A stretch of 64,000 nt of DNA from Larix kaempferi. Its lineage: Eukaryota; Streptophyta; Pinopsida; Pinales; Pinaceae. Shown piece after piece: positions 1-13,330 of the stretch. The notes beneath the pieces are model-generated. The model was not told the origin of the DNA. It saw only the letters and a program-made list of their open reading frames with translations, and ran no database searches. Each line of letters opens with the position of its first letter. Position 1 is the stretch's first letter. The stretch is from contig BSBM01000007.1 of the NCBI GenBank assembly GCA_027924585.1, forward strand, positions 5,472,001 to 5,536,000, given 5' to 3'. The position numbers and the translations under genes are program-made.

Positions 1-2500
1 TTAATAGTTAAAGGATAAAAATGTCCCATATTGGACATTAAATAAATTATAATAAAAATAACTTATGGTTCACTCATTTTGAAGTTAATTTTAGCATATA
101 TAGAGTAATAACTTGATTAAATTTCTTATTAAGTTTAATATAAAGATTTGTTAATAGGCATGTTAATAAAATTGTGAAATTTTTCCAAAAGCAATAACAT
201 TGTAATTATGATATTAATGTATTATATTCACAAATTAAAAGATAATATGTGAAATGAAATGGATCAACTTGAATTGATTTGAAGTTGATAAGTGGAGTGG
301 TTGCCAACAATGAAGTCGCTTCAATGATCAACAAGTCTACTTGTTGATCTCTCTAGCAAGTCTATTTGGCATCTATACTCTACGATAGAACAATGGAACA
401 TTTGGTAAGTTAGTTTTAGATAATATTTTTCCATCTCAAAAACCTCATTGTGGAAATGGTAGTATTCTTACAAAAAGTAAAGTTGATGCTTTCAAACAAA
501 GTAGGGTTACCCTCCACTGCAATTTCTTATTCCTTTTGTGGTTCAAATCCCTGGGATATATTCTGGGCTTCAATGTTCCTTACCCTTTGAAATGACAAGC
601 ACAAGCTAACTAGGAAAGTGCTTAGATCTGATCTTTGGGCCTCTCACCGCTAATATTTATTCCTAGAATTACTGTAGGATGGATGGAAATACCCTAGAAC
701 TCACATCAATTTTCCATCCAAGACATTATTTGACACCCCAATGGAAAAAACTAATAAGGGGGTAACAAACTCTACAATGAAGAAGTGGTAACCACTCAAC
801 CTCTATGCTTGATGCAGACAAGAAATACCAAAGTTGTGTATCTTTAACCATCAAACCAAATCGCGAGTTTCACAAAAATGTCAATTATCTTGGAGTTAGT
901 TATTTAAAGAGTCAATTAAAGAATCATTTTGGTGGTGATGGTAGAAGACTTGATTATCAATTTCCATATCCCCATTAACAAATTAATTCATTCTTCTATA
1001 TGTATTGCTATTATCTCTTTAATCCCCTGCAGTAACCCCTTGGTTCTCCTTTCTTTGGTAACCATATCTAAATTATCTTTAGGTTGTTCATATAATGTCT
1101 TTATGGCCAATGTTTGAGTAAATAAAGGTTTAGGAATCAATGTCTAGATTCTATTACTACTATATTATTTTTCAATTTGATGTTTTCCTCTAATTACTAA
1201 TGGACATAATATTTAAGCATGCCCCACGTGGCATCATGTAATGCAATTCGATGCGTTATGGATAATAAGTTGCATAGGTAACATTATACCTTTTTTTGTT
1301 CTATACGAGGCCAATTTCCAAAGTGTGTTGGTTTATTTTCTAGATAGAAGTCACATTGTAGCCTATGAAACTGTTCAGTATGTTTGAATATGGATTTGGT
1401 TCCTCGTCAACTCCAAAGTTAAGAGATGTAGCTAATAGAGAGTTCTAGAGTTGAACAATTATATTGTATTTTTTGTATTCATTCGTCTCAATATTGTATT
1501 GGAACCACATTGCAACTGACATGAACATAGGTAAAAATCTAGTGAAAATCTAAATCCTTGTTTACATACTTTATGTGTTATTGGTATCGTGAAATGGTAT
1601 CATATAAGTTTCACCATCTGTGTATCTTTATATCTATTGCATGCTTGAAACTTAATAATGGATATTTTTCCCTCTCTCGTAAATACAAAAAAAACTAGAT
1701 ATATTAACCCAAGAAAAGGTAACTAAATGTTGTTAATTACCTTGATTCCAAGAATAAATGTAGAGGAAGTAGAGGCAATTCATTGAATATTGTGAATGTC
1801 CCAAATCCAAGATATGCACATGATCATATGGTGTTATTGGAAAGTAAGAGGAAGTTTTATATGTTCATTTGGGTTCAAACATCAATGATGTTTGTTTTGA
1901 TAGGAAGGTAGGGAAGTCCATCCACGAAAGGGTTTACATTTTGTATTTTATGGAGTTTAATTTATTAAGCTCATAGAGAACATGATATAAAATTGGTAGA
2001 TTGGTAGGTTGTGGTTTGAAACATATGCAATTCTCGTCTTTTCTAAGCATTGCACTGACTATTGGACTATTAGTCTTTTACATTCTTTGTTGCATTGATC
2101 TCTTGACGGGTTTCCTTTTACTCATTTTACCTTCCCCGTTACTATTTCATTGGGTCTTACACTATCCAATGCTACAAATTGATCAGTTAGCCCTGCAATC
2201 CCACTGGGATCGTTATTAGCATTATACTACTATTTTCTTTAGCATCTTGTTTGCTTATATTAAGATGCATTAAGGCTCTTGTTTGTTACACATTGATAAT
2301 ATGATATAAAGGGGATATTAAAAATGGGTTGATAAAAATGGATACCTACAATATATGGTGAAAATAGGGGTTTTCTTAATTGGAAAGGTATATTGGGAGG
2401 GGGGTTCAACAATACAATTTTAGGAGGCATTTTCCAATATTTAGTGAAATTAGGGATATTCTTTAATATCCTGTGAACGATCGTGCTATGTAACAAGTTC
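1..2500. other. AT-rich intergenic DNA, nothing identified
   Basis: I see no convincing coding region, RNA gene or bounded mobile element here. Open frames are short, AT-driven and lack recognisable motifs. It is probably old decayed repeat DNA. Confidence 0.5.
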
Positions 2501-2509
2501 AGTGAGTGA

Positions 2510-2870
2510 AGCCCCCGTGCCCAAGATCAAGCCCTAACATCACAAAAGCAATATTCCAACTAAGATGTTGTTTTTCCTCTTCATAAATTCTCCTAGGGTT
2601 TCCTCATAAACCCTATTACCATACTCCTATAATATAAGGACAAAGAAAATAGTATAATGATGATATGAAAAATGACTCTCTCCTTTATCCTTTTATATGA
2701 AAAGTGAAGGGAAGTCTATAGGTTAAGTGGACCTAGTCCACTATAAGAAACTTACAAGGTGCAAGTAGGTCCACATATGTGAAGTGCTCCTCCTATAATT
2801 GACACACGCCAAGCTCCAAGCTAATGTTGATCCACAAGCAAGGTTCCAAGACAAGTAAACTCCTCATCCA
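2510..2870. repeat. Dispersed repeat, copy 1 (partner at about 47510-47975)
   Basis: A stretch containing 'tctcctagggtttcctcat', 'aagtggacctagtccacta' and 'gcaagtaggtccacat' reappears in the same order and orientation near 47510-47975 with moderate divergence. The family is unknown. It could be part of an old LTR or a non-coding segment of a larger element. No termini were resolved. Confidence 0.6.
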
Positions 2871-3399
2871 AGTTCCAATGCTCTTTGTCCAAGGGATCCA
2901 TTGCTCCAATGCCTCTCTTAGGCCATGTGCTACTTTAGGTCCACTTCACTTACATGATCATTGTTGCAACCTTAGCATTCCTAAATCAACTCCAAGAGTC
3001 CATGCAAGATCCAAGCAACTCAAAGATATATAGGGCTCAATTCCCTTGTCTGGAATGACAAATACCACTCCTCCAATGTAGAGCATTGGTCCAAGAAAGC
3101 AACCTCTCCATGTGGCCAACATGTAGAATGTCACCAATTTGTTCGAAGATATCCAATGCTTCATGGAAGAATACCAATTAAGCATCCATATGAGGTCTAA
3201 CAATAAGCCACCTCCAAAGTGCAAGTCGATCATAGATTAATCAAAGGCTTACCATACACCATGCACCCCACATCCCATGAAGCACCTACTCATGTACCTC
3301 CTGTAATGTTTGGGTAAGACATCTTGGATTTGTATGCACTAATTAGAAGGTTAGAACATATCCATACCTAATTTTACCTTGTCCACCCTTGAATTTGAG

Positions 3400-4442
3400 T
3401 CATATTGAGTATTTGAATCAGTGTTTGGAACAACAATATCCTCATTTCCTTCAATCATTTAAGTAGAACCCTAGGAAGTAGGAGGTCTCATGTTCTTGCC
3501 AAATTTGACATATTTAGTCACTATTGTCTTCCGCTATGCTAAAATATTGATCTTGTAACTTTTAGAAGTATCACTGTAACCAACAACACAATATGACATC
3601 ACAACAGTTTATATCTCTGAAGAATGTTGACAACCTATGAATCTCCCTCTTGCTTTTGAATTTTGATGAAGAGTGACCTATCATAAGTCATATGTCTCAA
3701 AGTTGCATTGTCCACATGTTCCATCCAACACTAGATGATGTTAGAAGACAAACAAGAGGTCACAAGAAGGAAATATCAAACCGAGAGTAATCCTCCTCTA
3801 CTCTTGCTACAATCCCAACTATAACTTGTTTGGATTTACCCTTCTTCTTCTTTGGACATTGGATAGCATAATGTCCCATCTCATGACATTGGAAACACAT
3901 CACTTTACTCAATCCCTTCTTCTATGTACCTGATCCTTCCTTCTCCATGTTGCTTTTCTTGCTATAGGTTTCATCGCCCCAACAAAAACAATCTCTTCTA
4001 CTTCCTCTTACTATGCTAAATATGACAACAACTTGATCTCTTCTTGTACAAGGTCATCCTTGAACTTTGTAAAGGTTGACAATGTCTCTTGACCACATAC
4101 AACCTAAGCAAAAATACTCCAAGATGGTAAAATTCCATTCAAGGAAATGGACACCAGCTCCTTGTCTTACACCTTCATCCTAATGGCACTCAATTGGTCT
4201 CTCAAATTTTATGATTTTGGCCATGTAGCTTACCACATCATATATCTTTCTCATGTGAATTGGTGGAAGTTTGTTTTGGAGGAGCATCCTTTGAGAAACA
4301 CAAGATTTGAAAAAAATTAACTAAAGCTCCAAACATGTCCTTACATGTCATCTTTGCAATGTGAGAGATGAAATGATCCTTCACGAAATAAAGAACAATT
4401 CTCTTTTCCTTGGCCGCCTTCTCACAATGAGTGACCAACTAC
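3400..4442 (-). mobile_element. Copia relic Z (gag/protease part), minus strand, split by element A
   Basis: On the minus strand, 4438-4238 gives a Copia Gag-like stretch (TCKDMFGALVNFF). 3897-3856 gives a perfect CCHC knuckle (CFQCHEMGHYAIQC) followed by a Lys run. Near 3700 a protease-like remnant (HMTYDRSLF) is visible, and near 3590-3550 an integrase C-terminal-like VGYSDTSKSYKI. The frame is broken repeatedly and most of pol is missing. Element A inserted here: the gag leader continues at 44012, beyond A, towards a primer-binding site at about 45157-45169. Z is therefore the oldest resolvable layer of the stack. Confidence 0.65.
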
Positions 4443-4447
4443 ATTGG

Positions 4448-4767
4448 TGTTGAAATATTGTAACCTCGAAGAATATTCTATTGTATTTTATTATTGTAAC
4501 TTATTCAGAGATGTTTTATTCCTCCATCGGGATGTTATTATTGTATTTGGTCATCATAGAGTCATGAGGTAAAACCTCCTTTGTAACTCGGGTCGATAGA
4601 ACCCTCCAGAAAGTAATATTATATTGTTTTGAGTATTCCTAGGTAAGTCGTCCCAGTTAAATTTGTTGGGGCCGACCTAGTTAGTGAAAAAGTCAAGTGG
4701 AAGATAAAGTATAAATAGGAGTGATGTGCTCCTCATTTGGACACACACACTCACTTGTGTAATTCAC

Positions 4768-4817
<50 letters not shown>

Positions 4818-5036
4818 TCTGCAAGGATAAGGAGCACTTGTTTGGGATTTTTAATTTGTACTTTTGATCATCTATATTGAGGAATTTTTGCTGGGTTTTC
4901 TTCCCCTAGAGGGTTTCCCGGGATAAATCTGTGTCTATCTTGTGATTGTGTTTCTTTCAGTGATCCTGTATATGCTATTGTTGTGAAATTGAATTGAATA
5001 TTGATGTTATCTATCTTAGCATATTGAATCTTAACA
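4448..5036 (+). repeat. Element A 5' LTR
   Basis: TGTTGAAATATTG to CTTAACA, followed directly by the primer-binding site. It contains a TATA box (4710-4718) and a (GA)n run at 4772-4815. The run is about 28 bp longer than in the 3' LTR, which explains most of the length difference (589 versus 557 bp). Confidence 0.93.
4710..4718 (+). promoter_or_regulatory. TATA box in element A 5' LTR
   Basis: TATAAATAG about 260 bp from the LTR start. The same box sits at 43712-43720 in the 3' LTR. This is the expected U3/R position of a Copia promoter. Confidence 0.6.
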
Positions 5037-5049
5037 TGGTATCAGAGCT
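5037..5049 (+). other. Primer-binding site of element A (initiator Met tRNA)
   Basis: TGGTATCAGAGCT begins at the first base after the LTR. It matches the standard plant Copia PBS complementary to the 3' end of initiator tRNA-Met. Confidence 0.9.
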
Positions 5050-5453
5050 AGCTTGAATAGGACAACTTTAACAAGGTGAAACTCTCTCTCTTCTCCATCC
5101 GGCAAGAAATTAGGGTTTCTGTCAAAGTTGGAATTTTGGAAATATGATCACATAGAAATTTGCGCTTCCATAGGGAACATCTATTGAGCCCTAGATCAAA
5201 ATTTTTGAGTGGGTAGATCTTCGGGAAAGTCAAACCCTAGTTTGACTTTGGACCAAAAAACTGCAGAAAACGAGAAAACCATAAAACTGCAGAAACCGTA
5301 GATCAGAATTTTGCAAGTCAATTTTGAGAGGTGAAAATTTGGAATCTCCAAAAGCAAGTGTACCAGTCAATTCTCCTCAGTCAAGCACATCTCCTGGTAA
5401 GGTCAGTTTTGCATTTTGTGAAATTTCATTTTTTTGGTGACCTCCTAGATACG

Positions 5454-7407
5454 ATGGCCCCAAGCACTAAGCTTGAGGATAAGCTAGAAGGCATAGAGAA
5501 TTTTCGAGCATGGAAATATAGGACTGGCCTCATTCTTGAAGGGGATGATATTGCAAAATAAATCAAGGAAGAAGTTGTATAACATGAAGAGGATGAAGCT
5601 AAGGAGAAGCACAAGAAGGACTTGATTAGGGCAAAGAGGATCATTGCTGATTCTATCAAAGACCACTTGATTCCTCAAGTGTCATCCAATAAGACCCTGA
5701 AGGATATGTATGATGCCCCAGCCAAAATGTATGAAGGAAGAAACATCAATAGGAAGATGAATTTGAGAGCTCAATTAAAGAGTACCAAGATGTGCCAAGG
5801 AGAATCCATCCAAGACTATTTCACAAGGGTCTCCCAGTTCAAGGAGCAACTAGAAGCCATTGGAGACTCCCTTGATGAATATGATCTAGTTATGACTGCT
5901 CTCAATGGTATCACTAGACCTTGGGATTCATTCATCCACACCATGTGTTCCAGAAAGGAATGCATGAAATTCAACATTGTATGGGAAGATTGCATCCAAG
6001 AGGAGGTTAGAGTAGCCAATAGAGAAGCTCTACTTAAAGAAGATGATCAAGCCCTATCCACCCATACCAAGAGAGGAAGAAGTCAATCTAACTTCAAGAA
6101 GTAAAGCCACAAGGAGTCTCAACCTCCCAAGAAGTTCCAAAGGACAAGAGGAAACAATCCAAGAAGACACTACTCCAACTTTCAATGTTTCAATTGTGAC
6201 AATCTAGGACACATTGCCAGAAATTGTCCATTGAAGAAAGATGAATACAAGAAGAGGAACAACAAAAAAAGACATCATGCACACCTAGCTAAAAATGAAT
6301 ATGAAGAAGAAGAAGGAGAAGGACCTCGAAGAAAACAAGCAAAAGAAGAAGATGCATAATAGTATGTATTATTCTCTGCACTCTCTGGGTCCATGACACC
6401 TGGAGAAGATACATGGCTTATTGATAGTGGTGCTTCAAAGCACATGATGGGACAAAAGAAAACTCTGTCAAAACTTGAAGAAAAGAACTCTCCTCAGAAG
6501 GTATCATTAGGAGATGACTATCAATATCCTATCAAAGGAATTGCTGAAGCAAGCTACAAGATTGATTCTGGAACCCCTATGAATATGAAGGAAGTATTAT
6601 ATGTACCAGGTTTGAAGAAGAATTTACTTTCTATCTCAGCATTAGATAATAAAGGATATAGGGTTGCATTCATAGATGGAAAAGTACTTATGTGTCCCAA
6701 AGGAAAACCAATTGAAGATGCAATTGTCATTGGTGAAGAAGAAGGAGGCTTATATAAACTCAAGGGACATTCATAAACAACCCTTGTTCATGAGACCACT
6801 AGTCCAAGTGAATTATGGCATAGGAGGCTTGCTCACATCAACTACAAATAACTACCCCATGTGAGCAAAGTAGTGACGGGATTACGATATTTGAAGATCG
6901 ATCATGAAGGCATTTGCAAAGGATGTACAAAAGGAAAGAATATCAAGAATCCATTTTCGAAGAGTGAGACAAAGACTAAAGTTACGTTGGAATTAATCCA
7001 TTCACATGTATGTGGTCCAATGCCCTCCACATCTTTGAGTGGTTATGAATATTATGTTACATTTATTGCTAACTATTCAAGAAAGACATGGATATATTTC
7101 TTGAAAGCAAAAGATGAAGTATTTGGAAAATTCAAGGAATTCCAATCCTTGATAGAGAATCACTCAGAAAGAAGAATCAAGACACTCAGAACAAACAATG
7201 GTGGAGAATATACTTCAAAATATTTTGAAGCCTTTTGTAAAGAAGCTGGAATCAAGAGGGAACTAACTACTCCCTACAATCCTCAACAGAATGGTGTTGC
7301 GGAATGAAAGAATAAGACCATTATGGAAGCAGTGAAGACAATGATACATGATCAATATCTTCCAATGCATCTATGGGTTGAAGCACCAAGGAAGACAATT
7401 TATGTAC
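5454..7407 (+). pseudogene. Element A gag-protease-integrase (5' segment), decayed
   Basis: One reading frame from ATG 5454 covers Gag (KLEDKLEG near the start; conserved NINRKMNLRAQLKS), a CCHC knuckle (CFNCDNLGHIARNC, about 6185-6228), protease (WLIDSGASKHM, about 6415-6447), the GAG-pre-integrase HRRLAH motif and the integrase core. At least seven stops interrupt it (for example 5561, 6102, 6774, 7305), but no frameshift is needed. Integrase is catalytically dead: the first Asp is His (HSHVCGP) and the second is Asn (RTNNGGEY). Element B interrupts the frame after 7407, and coding resumes at 13336. Confidence 0.9.
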
Positions 7408-7599
7408 TGTTGCTGCTGCAACCTGATCCCCATAATTTTCTGAAACTTATAGGGCCCCTCCTTCTTTTTTAGAATGTTTTTTTGGTCTCCTGAAAGTTTG
7501 GTTTTTCCCCTTTAAGTTGTCCCTTTTCTTTTCCCCAAGAGAAGTTGTTTTTTGACTAAGGAAAAACTTCAAGTTTTTCTCCCAAAGAGAGGTCGCATC

Positions 7600-7960
7600 T
7601 TTTAGTTTATTTTTCTCTGACCGGTGGTCTTTGTTGACAAAGCGGTCGCAACTTTTAGGCCTAACTTCGCCAACCAGTCGCAATTTTAATTTTGTTTCTG
7701 CTGATTGTTGCGTAGCTTTTAGGTCTAACTTCGCCGACCGTTGCGCAGTTTTTAGGCTTATCTTTTGCTGATCACAGTTTTTTTTGGGCCCTTTCAACGT
7801 TCCGGTCGCACCATTTAACGCTATTATCGCCAACCATCGCGTCGATCCCGACCTTATGTTTCGCCGACCGGAAGCCTTACCGAGAGCCTTGTTCTTCCCA
7901 TTGTCGCAGTTTTTAACTCTTTTGAGCCGATCGTTGCGCAAGAGTTACGGTGAAATCACC
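7600..7960. repeat. Degenerate repeats with CGCCGACCG / GTTGCGCAG motifs in B
   Basis: The segment repeats the theme 'aacttcgccgaccgttgcg' and 'cgcagtttttagg' at irregular spacing of roughly 50-70 bp. It is CG-richer than its surroundings. It lies near the 5' end of element B; its function is unknown. Confidence 0.5.
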
Positions 7961-9244
7961 AACCATCGGCGCAGTCAGTTTTGGAAAAATTAAAGGCTGG
8001 TGGTTGGAGACTTTAAATCTAACCCCATGCGAATTTATTGGCTAACCCATTGAGCCCCGTGCACCTTAAATACCCAACTGCCAACCCATATGCATTAAGT
8101 GCTCGACATATATATATATAACGGGGTTGGTGGTCCTTTCCCCACCATTTGCATTGTTAGAGAAGGTCCGTTCACGCGCCAAAGGGAGAACGCCGATTTG
8201 CAGCCAGTCAGAGCACACTTACCCCACAACAAGCCTCTCTGGTATTGATAGGTAGGTCTTTGAACCCACTCCATTCGCTTTGTCCGCTTGGTTTCTTGTT
8301 TTAACGTTTGGGGCATTTTAAGCTAGTTTTTGGGGAGTTTTCGAACGTAAACCTTTAAAAGGCTAAACCCTCCTCACCTTTTTTGACGCCGTAAGGTTCA
8401 GTCGTGCCCCAACAGGTTTGACCCACATTTTTCCTCCAAACCCGGTTTTCCTGTCAATGTAGACCCTATATCTAGGCCAAGCATGTCGCTGTTGTTTTCC
8501 TTGAAGAGTACTAAAGCCTCAAACTTGGCATCCCACTCGAAATCCACTTCTATCCTCAGCCTTTGTCTTAGACCAGTTTCGACCCGCAAGCCCGTTGTCC
8601 CTAAGCTTCACCGAAGCCTCAAAGCCCCGTTAACCGTGTTGTCTTTTTGTCCCGTGTTGAGCCTTTTATCCAAGCAAGAGTTGCTTTGTCCTCAAATACC
8701 GGAAGCACCTTGCGAAGGACGTTTTTCATGTAGTCACTTATGTTTTTGTTTCTTTCGCCCACTCACTTTTGCTTCTATCTGTTTCAGTTAAATTTCAACT
8801 ACTTGCATGGCTTTTTTTGTTTTCGTAAGAAAGCTTCGTCAGCCACTTTAATGATTGCTTAAAAGATGGTTTTGCACAAACGATTAATGCACTGGTTTGC
8901 TTGAGATTTTGCTTCTTCCCCGGTATAGATATTCCGCATTTTGAATTTCTAAAATAGTGCTTATAGTACTGGCTTGCTCACTAATTATGATGCTAAGATG
9001 ATGTTAAATGACCGCCAGCAGTGCTCATTTTTCTGTTTAAATCACACTCATGGAATTGCTGCATGGATGTTTTTTGTGTAAATAATGGTCTTCGTTGTTT
9101 TCATCCTTAATGGGCAAGTTTAAATGGAAGCTAACGTTCATGTTAATTCTAGTTCTATTTTAAATACCATGAATATGAATACTGTATTGCTCATAAACAA
9201 TTGGCATCCCTCATTTGTCCCCCCATTGTCATCACAGGTCTGAT
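7961..9244. other. Element B 5' non-coding region
   Basis: No supported coding region. A TATA-like (TA)n run lies near 8106-8120. A splice-acceptor-like 'tgtcatcacag' precedes the accessory start at 9245, so an upstream intron is possible but unproven. Confidence 0.4.
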
Positions 9245-12217
9245 ATGCATAAGCGGTCTGCCAGAAAGAAAGCCAAGTTAGCCGAGTCAGACTCAGACGT
9301 GGAAATCCTCTTAGACACCTCGCTCGAGATGATGTTCGGCGACATGAAAGCTATCACAGGAGCTGCCCCAGAATATCAATGGGGCGATCTATACAGAGCT
9401 GTAGAAGACCAAAATTTCCCTGAAGCCTCCTTGGAAGAGCTAATGGTTTATAAGAACGTAAAAAGGTCTGGTCTCCACAAAGAGGCCACTCGCCCAGAGT
9501 TGTTCCCATGCTCGGAGGTTATTGGTTGGATACTACCCCAAGTGAATACTGACACCAGATTCATCACAGATATCGACGGGATGAGTCTTGCATCTTTTGC
9601 ACCAAATTTTATCACGACGACATACAAACTACCCTACCCTAAAAACCTATTGAATGATGAATGGGTATCCGGGCTAAAGATAGACCCTTTGGAATGTGCT
9701 AGAAAGATGACAATTTTCGAGAGGCAAATAAGGAAAAGAAATAGTGGAGAGTATGAGAGCCAGCTTCTCAGGACTCCGTACAGACTCATTGCCCTGATGT
9801 TGAGTCGGGTTTTCAGCATTCCAAATGGAAACGTTTACAAACTCAGCTGGGTTCCTGTGATGTTCCAGGTGGCCACACATGGAACTTTTTTCAATTGGGT
9901 AGACATCATCTTAGATTACATGGCCTCACTTATAACAGCTGCCCAGGGAGGATTGACTCAAAATAAAGACGATTTCTTCATGTCCTCTTATCTGGTGGAC
10001 TGCTTACTCATCAAGCACCCTTTCCCTGATCTGGGATGCATCTGGAAGAGCAAAGAATCTCCCCTCCATGTAGCTTATCAGATAACATGGGAAAACAAGT
10101 ACACAAGCTACTACACTCAGATTTGTGAAAAGTTCATCATGTTCATATATCAACTACTCTTTAAGGAAGAACCAAACTGCCTATCAGAGAATGCTATGCC
10201 AATCATAGAAACATTCAGAGATTACTACTTCTATGTGGAGGGAACATACATCAGAATGTGTGGAGGTAGTCATGCCCCGTCCCTATTGTCCCGGTATGCC
10301 ACAGATTATGTAGTGCATAAAGAAGTCGTAAGGAAACTCTTTATCGATGGAGTCAGTAGGGTGCTCCATGACAAGAAGAAGGCTGCATACCTGCCAATTC
10401 CTTTTACCATTGGAGCATACTAGCTCCCCAAGGAAAAAGATGGTATAGAATTCGCTAAGGAATTAGAGGCCTTCCATTTTGGGACAAAAATATTTAGGAG
10501 GCATGACCCCGAAGGCAAAGCTGCTGCTCACTGTAATAACCTCAAGGTCACTTTTGATTATGCGCACCATTTCGACAAGGACGAAGAGTTATTTTGAAGT
10601 GCCAAAAATATGACCGATTTAGGAAAACGCTACCGCCCTAAAAGCGGACCCAGTTCTAGTTCCAAGCCTGTTGGGTTAAAGCAAAAGGAACAGGAAGAGA
10701 AGCAACGCCAAGAGGCAATTGCAGTGCAACTAGAGGAGGTCGAGAAGAAGAAAAAAGAGGAGGCATATAGACTCTAAGAAGAAGAAAATGAGAGGCTTCA
10801 AAAGGAGCTAGCAGAGAAGTAGAGGGAAGAAGTAGAAAGGCTTCAGAAAGAAAAAGAAGAAAAGCAGTAGCAAGAAGCGGAAGCTGCTAAAATTCAGCAG
10901 GATCAAGATCCAAAAATGCAGGAAGAAGCTGAGAGAACGAAGGAGAAAGCAGAAGGGGAAGCAGCGGAACTGTAGAGGTAGGAAGAGGAAGCAGAGAAGT
11001 CCAAGAAATATTTGGAGCAAGGTAACTCAATCCCACAAGCCATGGAAATAGATGTATCAACAACAAACCCACCGGAGATAACCATTGAAGGGGATTCCTC
11101 ATTACAAGAGCTCGCTATCACCCCATACACCCACTCAAAACAACGCTAAGTGTCAAAGATGGATTCTGTCTTTTACGATAAAAAGAAGAAGGCTATCATA
11201 AGTAGGTCGGAAAAGAGGATGAAAACTCAAGACGACCAGGACGAAGTCGGAATAACACAAGTTCCGATCTTTCAAGGGACTAACATCGACCCTCAGTTCA
11301 TGGCAACATGCAGTGTGGCTTCAGCGCAGGAAAGTGCTGATAATGTAGATCTGCTGGTGGAAAAAGTAAAGAAATACCAGGACAAGTGCTTCAAGGTTAA
11401 AGATAGTCTTTTGAAGGAGGTGCACTAGGGAAATGAGCTGAAGAGAAAATATAGTGAGCTTCAAGACGAAAAGAAAGAAATATATTTGCAAACCCAAAAT
11501 CTCGAGGATGAAAAGAGTGCTCGAGATGTGCAACTAGCAATTGCAAAAGGCGAAAAGAAAGGGTTAGAAGCCCGCATACAAGAATTGGAGCAGCATGAAG
11601 CCAACAATATACAACAGATTGAGTTTCATAAGCCTCAGTTTGAGAGGTTGAAGAAGGAAAAAGAGCAGTTGTTAGAGCAACTAAAGGATGCAAATGAGAA
11701 GAAACGGGACTTAACCGCGTTCCATGAGCAAGCATGCGATATGCTGAGGAAAGTTCATCAGTCACTAGAGCTTATCACGTTGGAGGTGTGTAAGGTAAAA
11801 GGAATGATTGAAAGGATGAAGGTAATTGAAGCTGATTCTCTGAGACTCAAGAGAAATTATGTGCACAACTTAGAGGAAATCAATAGACAGCTTGAATGGA
11901 GAAAAGGAAAATCAGGGTTCCCAGGGCACGTACCTATCAAGTCCGCAGATGATTTAGATCTGGATATAGGGCTCCTTGAGTTTTGTAGAGTCTTTGGTAC
12001 AAAAATAAGTAGTGGAATCCAGAAAACCATCGGGAAATGTACTGACTTCTACTCAAAGTTCCGGGATGCCCATGAGAAATGTCATATGGTTTTACCTCAA
12101 ACCATAGATGATTTTCCTGATAGAGAGCAACGTTTGTCAGACTTGCAGGGAGACCAGAATTTAGAAATAGCATACCTGAGGAAGATAGATGTCCTAACAC
12201 CAAAAGACCTCCACTGA
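9245..12217 (+). pseudogene. Element B accessory protein: globular domain plus long coiled coil, decayed
   Basis: A single frame of about 990 codons runs from ATG 9245 to the stop at 12215-12217. It has nine in-frame stops (first at 10421-10423) but no frameshift. Residues about 1-390 look globular and open with a basic NLS-like patch (HKRSARKKAKLAE). After about residue 440 it becomes Glu/Lys/Gln-rich heptad sequence (for example EEVERLQKEKEEKQ). A second coiled-coil stretch covers about 690-860 and a short folded-looking tail ends near DVLTPKDLH. The plan matches ORF3 of element C (24056-21399), but by eye the sequences are not obviously homologous. No RT, protease or integrase motifs. The start could lie upstream if an intron exists; ATG 9245 is the first in frame. 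Function unknown. Confidence 0.6.
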
Positions 12218-13330
12218 TTTATTGGGAAGACTTCTATCCATGCTTATTTTATGGAAGACATTGCCCAGGTGACAATAGTAGGAGCAGCAAACATTTAATC
12301 AGATTGGCGTAAGCATGAAATATCACTAAAGGTGATGATTTCTACGTGGGGAAATTTTATCTTACGAGAAATCAGCTAGTGGACCAGCTACATTGCTGAA
12401 GTGGACAGACCTGCTAAAGTGGACAGATCAACTGAAGTAGAAAGGCCAGCTGAGGCAGCATGGCCAACTGGGAATTAATTTTTTTTATTGTAAAATTAGA
12501 AAAGATAGCTAGAGGCTGTTATATTGTATAAATGTTTAAAAAAAAACTGGAAATTACTTTTGTCTCATTTAGGCACTAGAAGACAAACTTTTGTGCTTCC
12601 CTAGGGTTAGGGTATGAGAAGAGACAAATTTTGTAAAAGTTATAAATAGAAGAATAAAATGGAAGAGAGGGGACTTTTGGCAGGTGAAAGGACCAACTTG
12701 TTCTGTACGTGAATTATTTTGCTGCATTAATAAAGGACCTACTTTTCCTGGGAAAAGCTAGCACTACGTTTTTCTTGGGAATGTGTTGAATGTCTGTTGA
12801 ATTATTTCTGCACCTTTCATGCATATACTGTGAGATCATTCCTAACTGTTCTGAATTAATTCTCTGTTATGAATGCTTTCATTTCCTGTGTAAATATGCC
12901 GTGTTAAATGAGTAATGGAGTGTTTTAATCACATCAGAGCTATCTCTATTATCTTTTACATTCTGCTGTAAATGTATCTTTAAATTGAACAGCTAATTGT
13001 GAAGTTTCTTAGGTATACTTCCAGCATATTACTCATATTTCAGTTTTGGTCCCTGCAGGGATAGATTAATTAGCTTAGATAACTTTATATCAGATTTGCT
13101 TTAATTGCATGCATTTAGATAGAGCACTTGCATATCATCTTTAAACACAAAATACATAAACGGTGGATCGGGCCGCAACCGGTGAAAGAAAACAATTCTT
13201 TAAATCACATACGGTAGCCGGGTCGTTAACCGGACGGATTCCCCACACCAAACGATGAGAAATCTAATTGGACTTGCTTACTGGGGAGAATCCCTTGCTG
13301 ATTGGTGCTGCGAATTTTAAGGCATCAACA
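12218..13330. other. Element B 3' non-coding region
   Basis: AT-rich and non-coding, with a TATA-like box near 12641-12650. It ends ...GGCATCAACA at the TSD. It could be a 3' LTR, but no matching copy was found at the 5' end. Confidence 0.4.

Noticed and set aside
7447-7941. 164-codon Lys-rich minus-strand frame in element B
   Set aside because: Low-complexity composition created by the repeated CGCCGACCG/TTTTAGG sequence; no motif and no ATG-context support.
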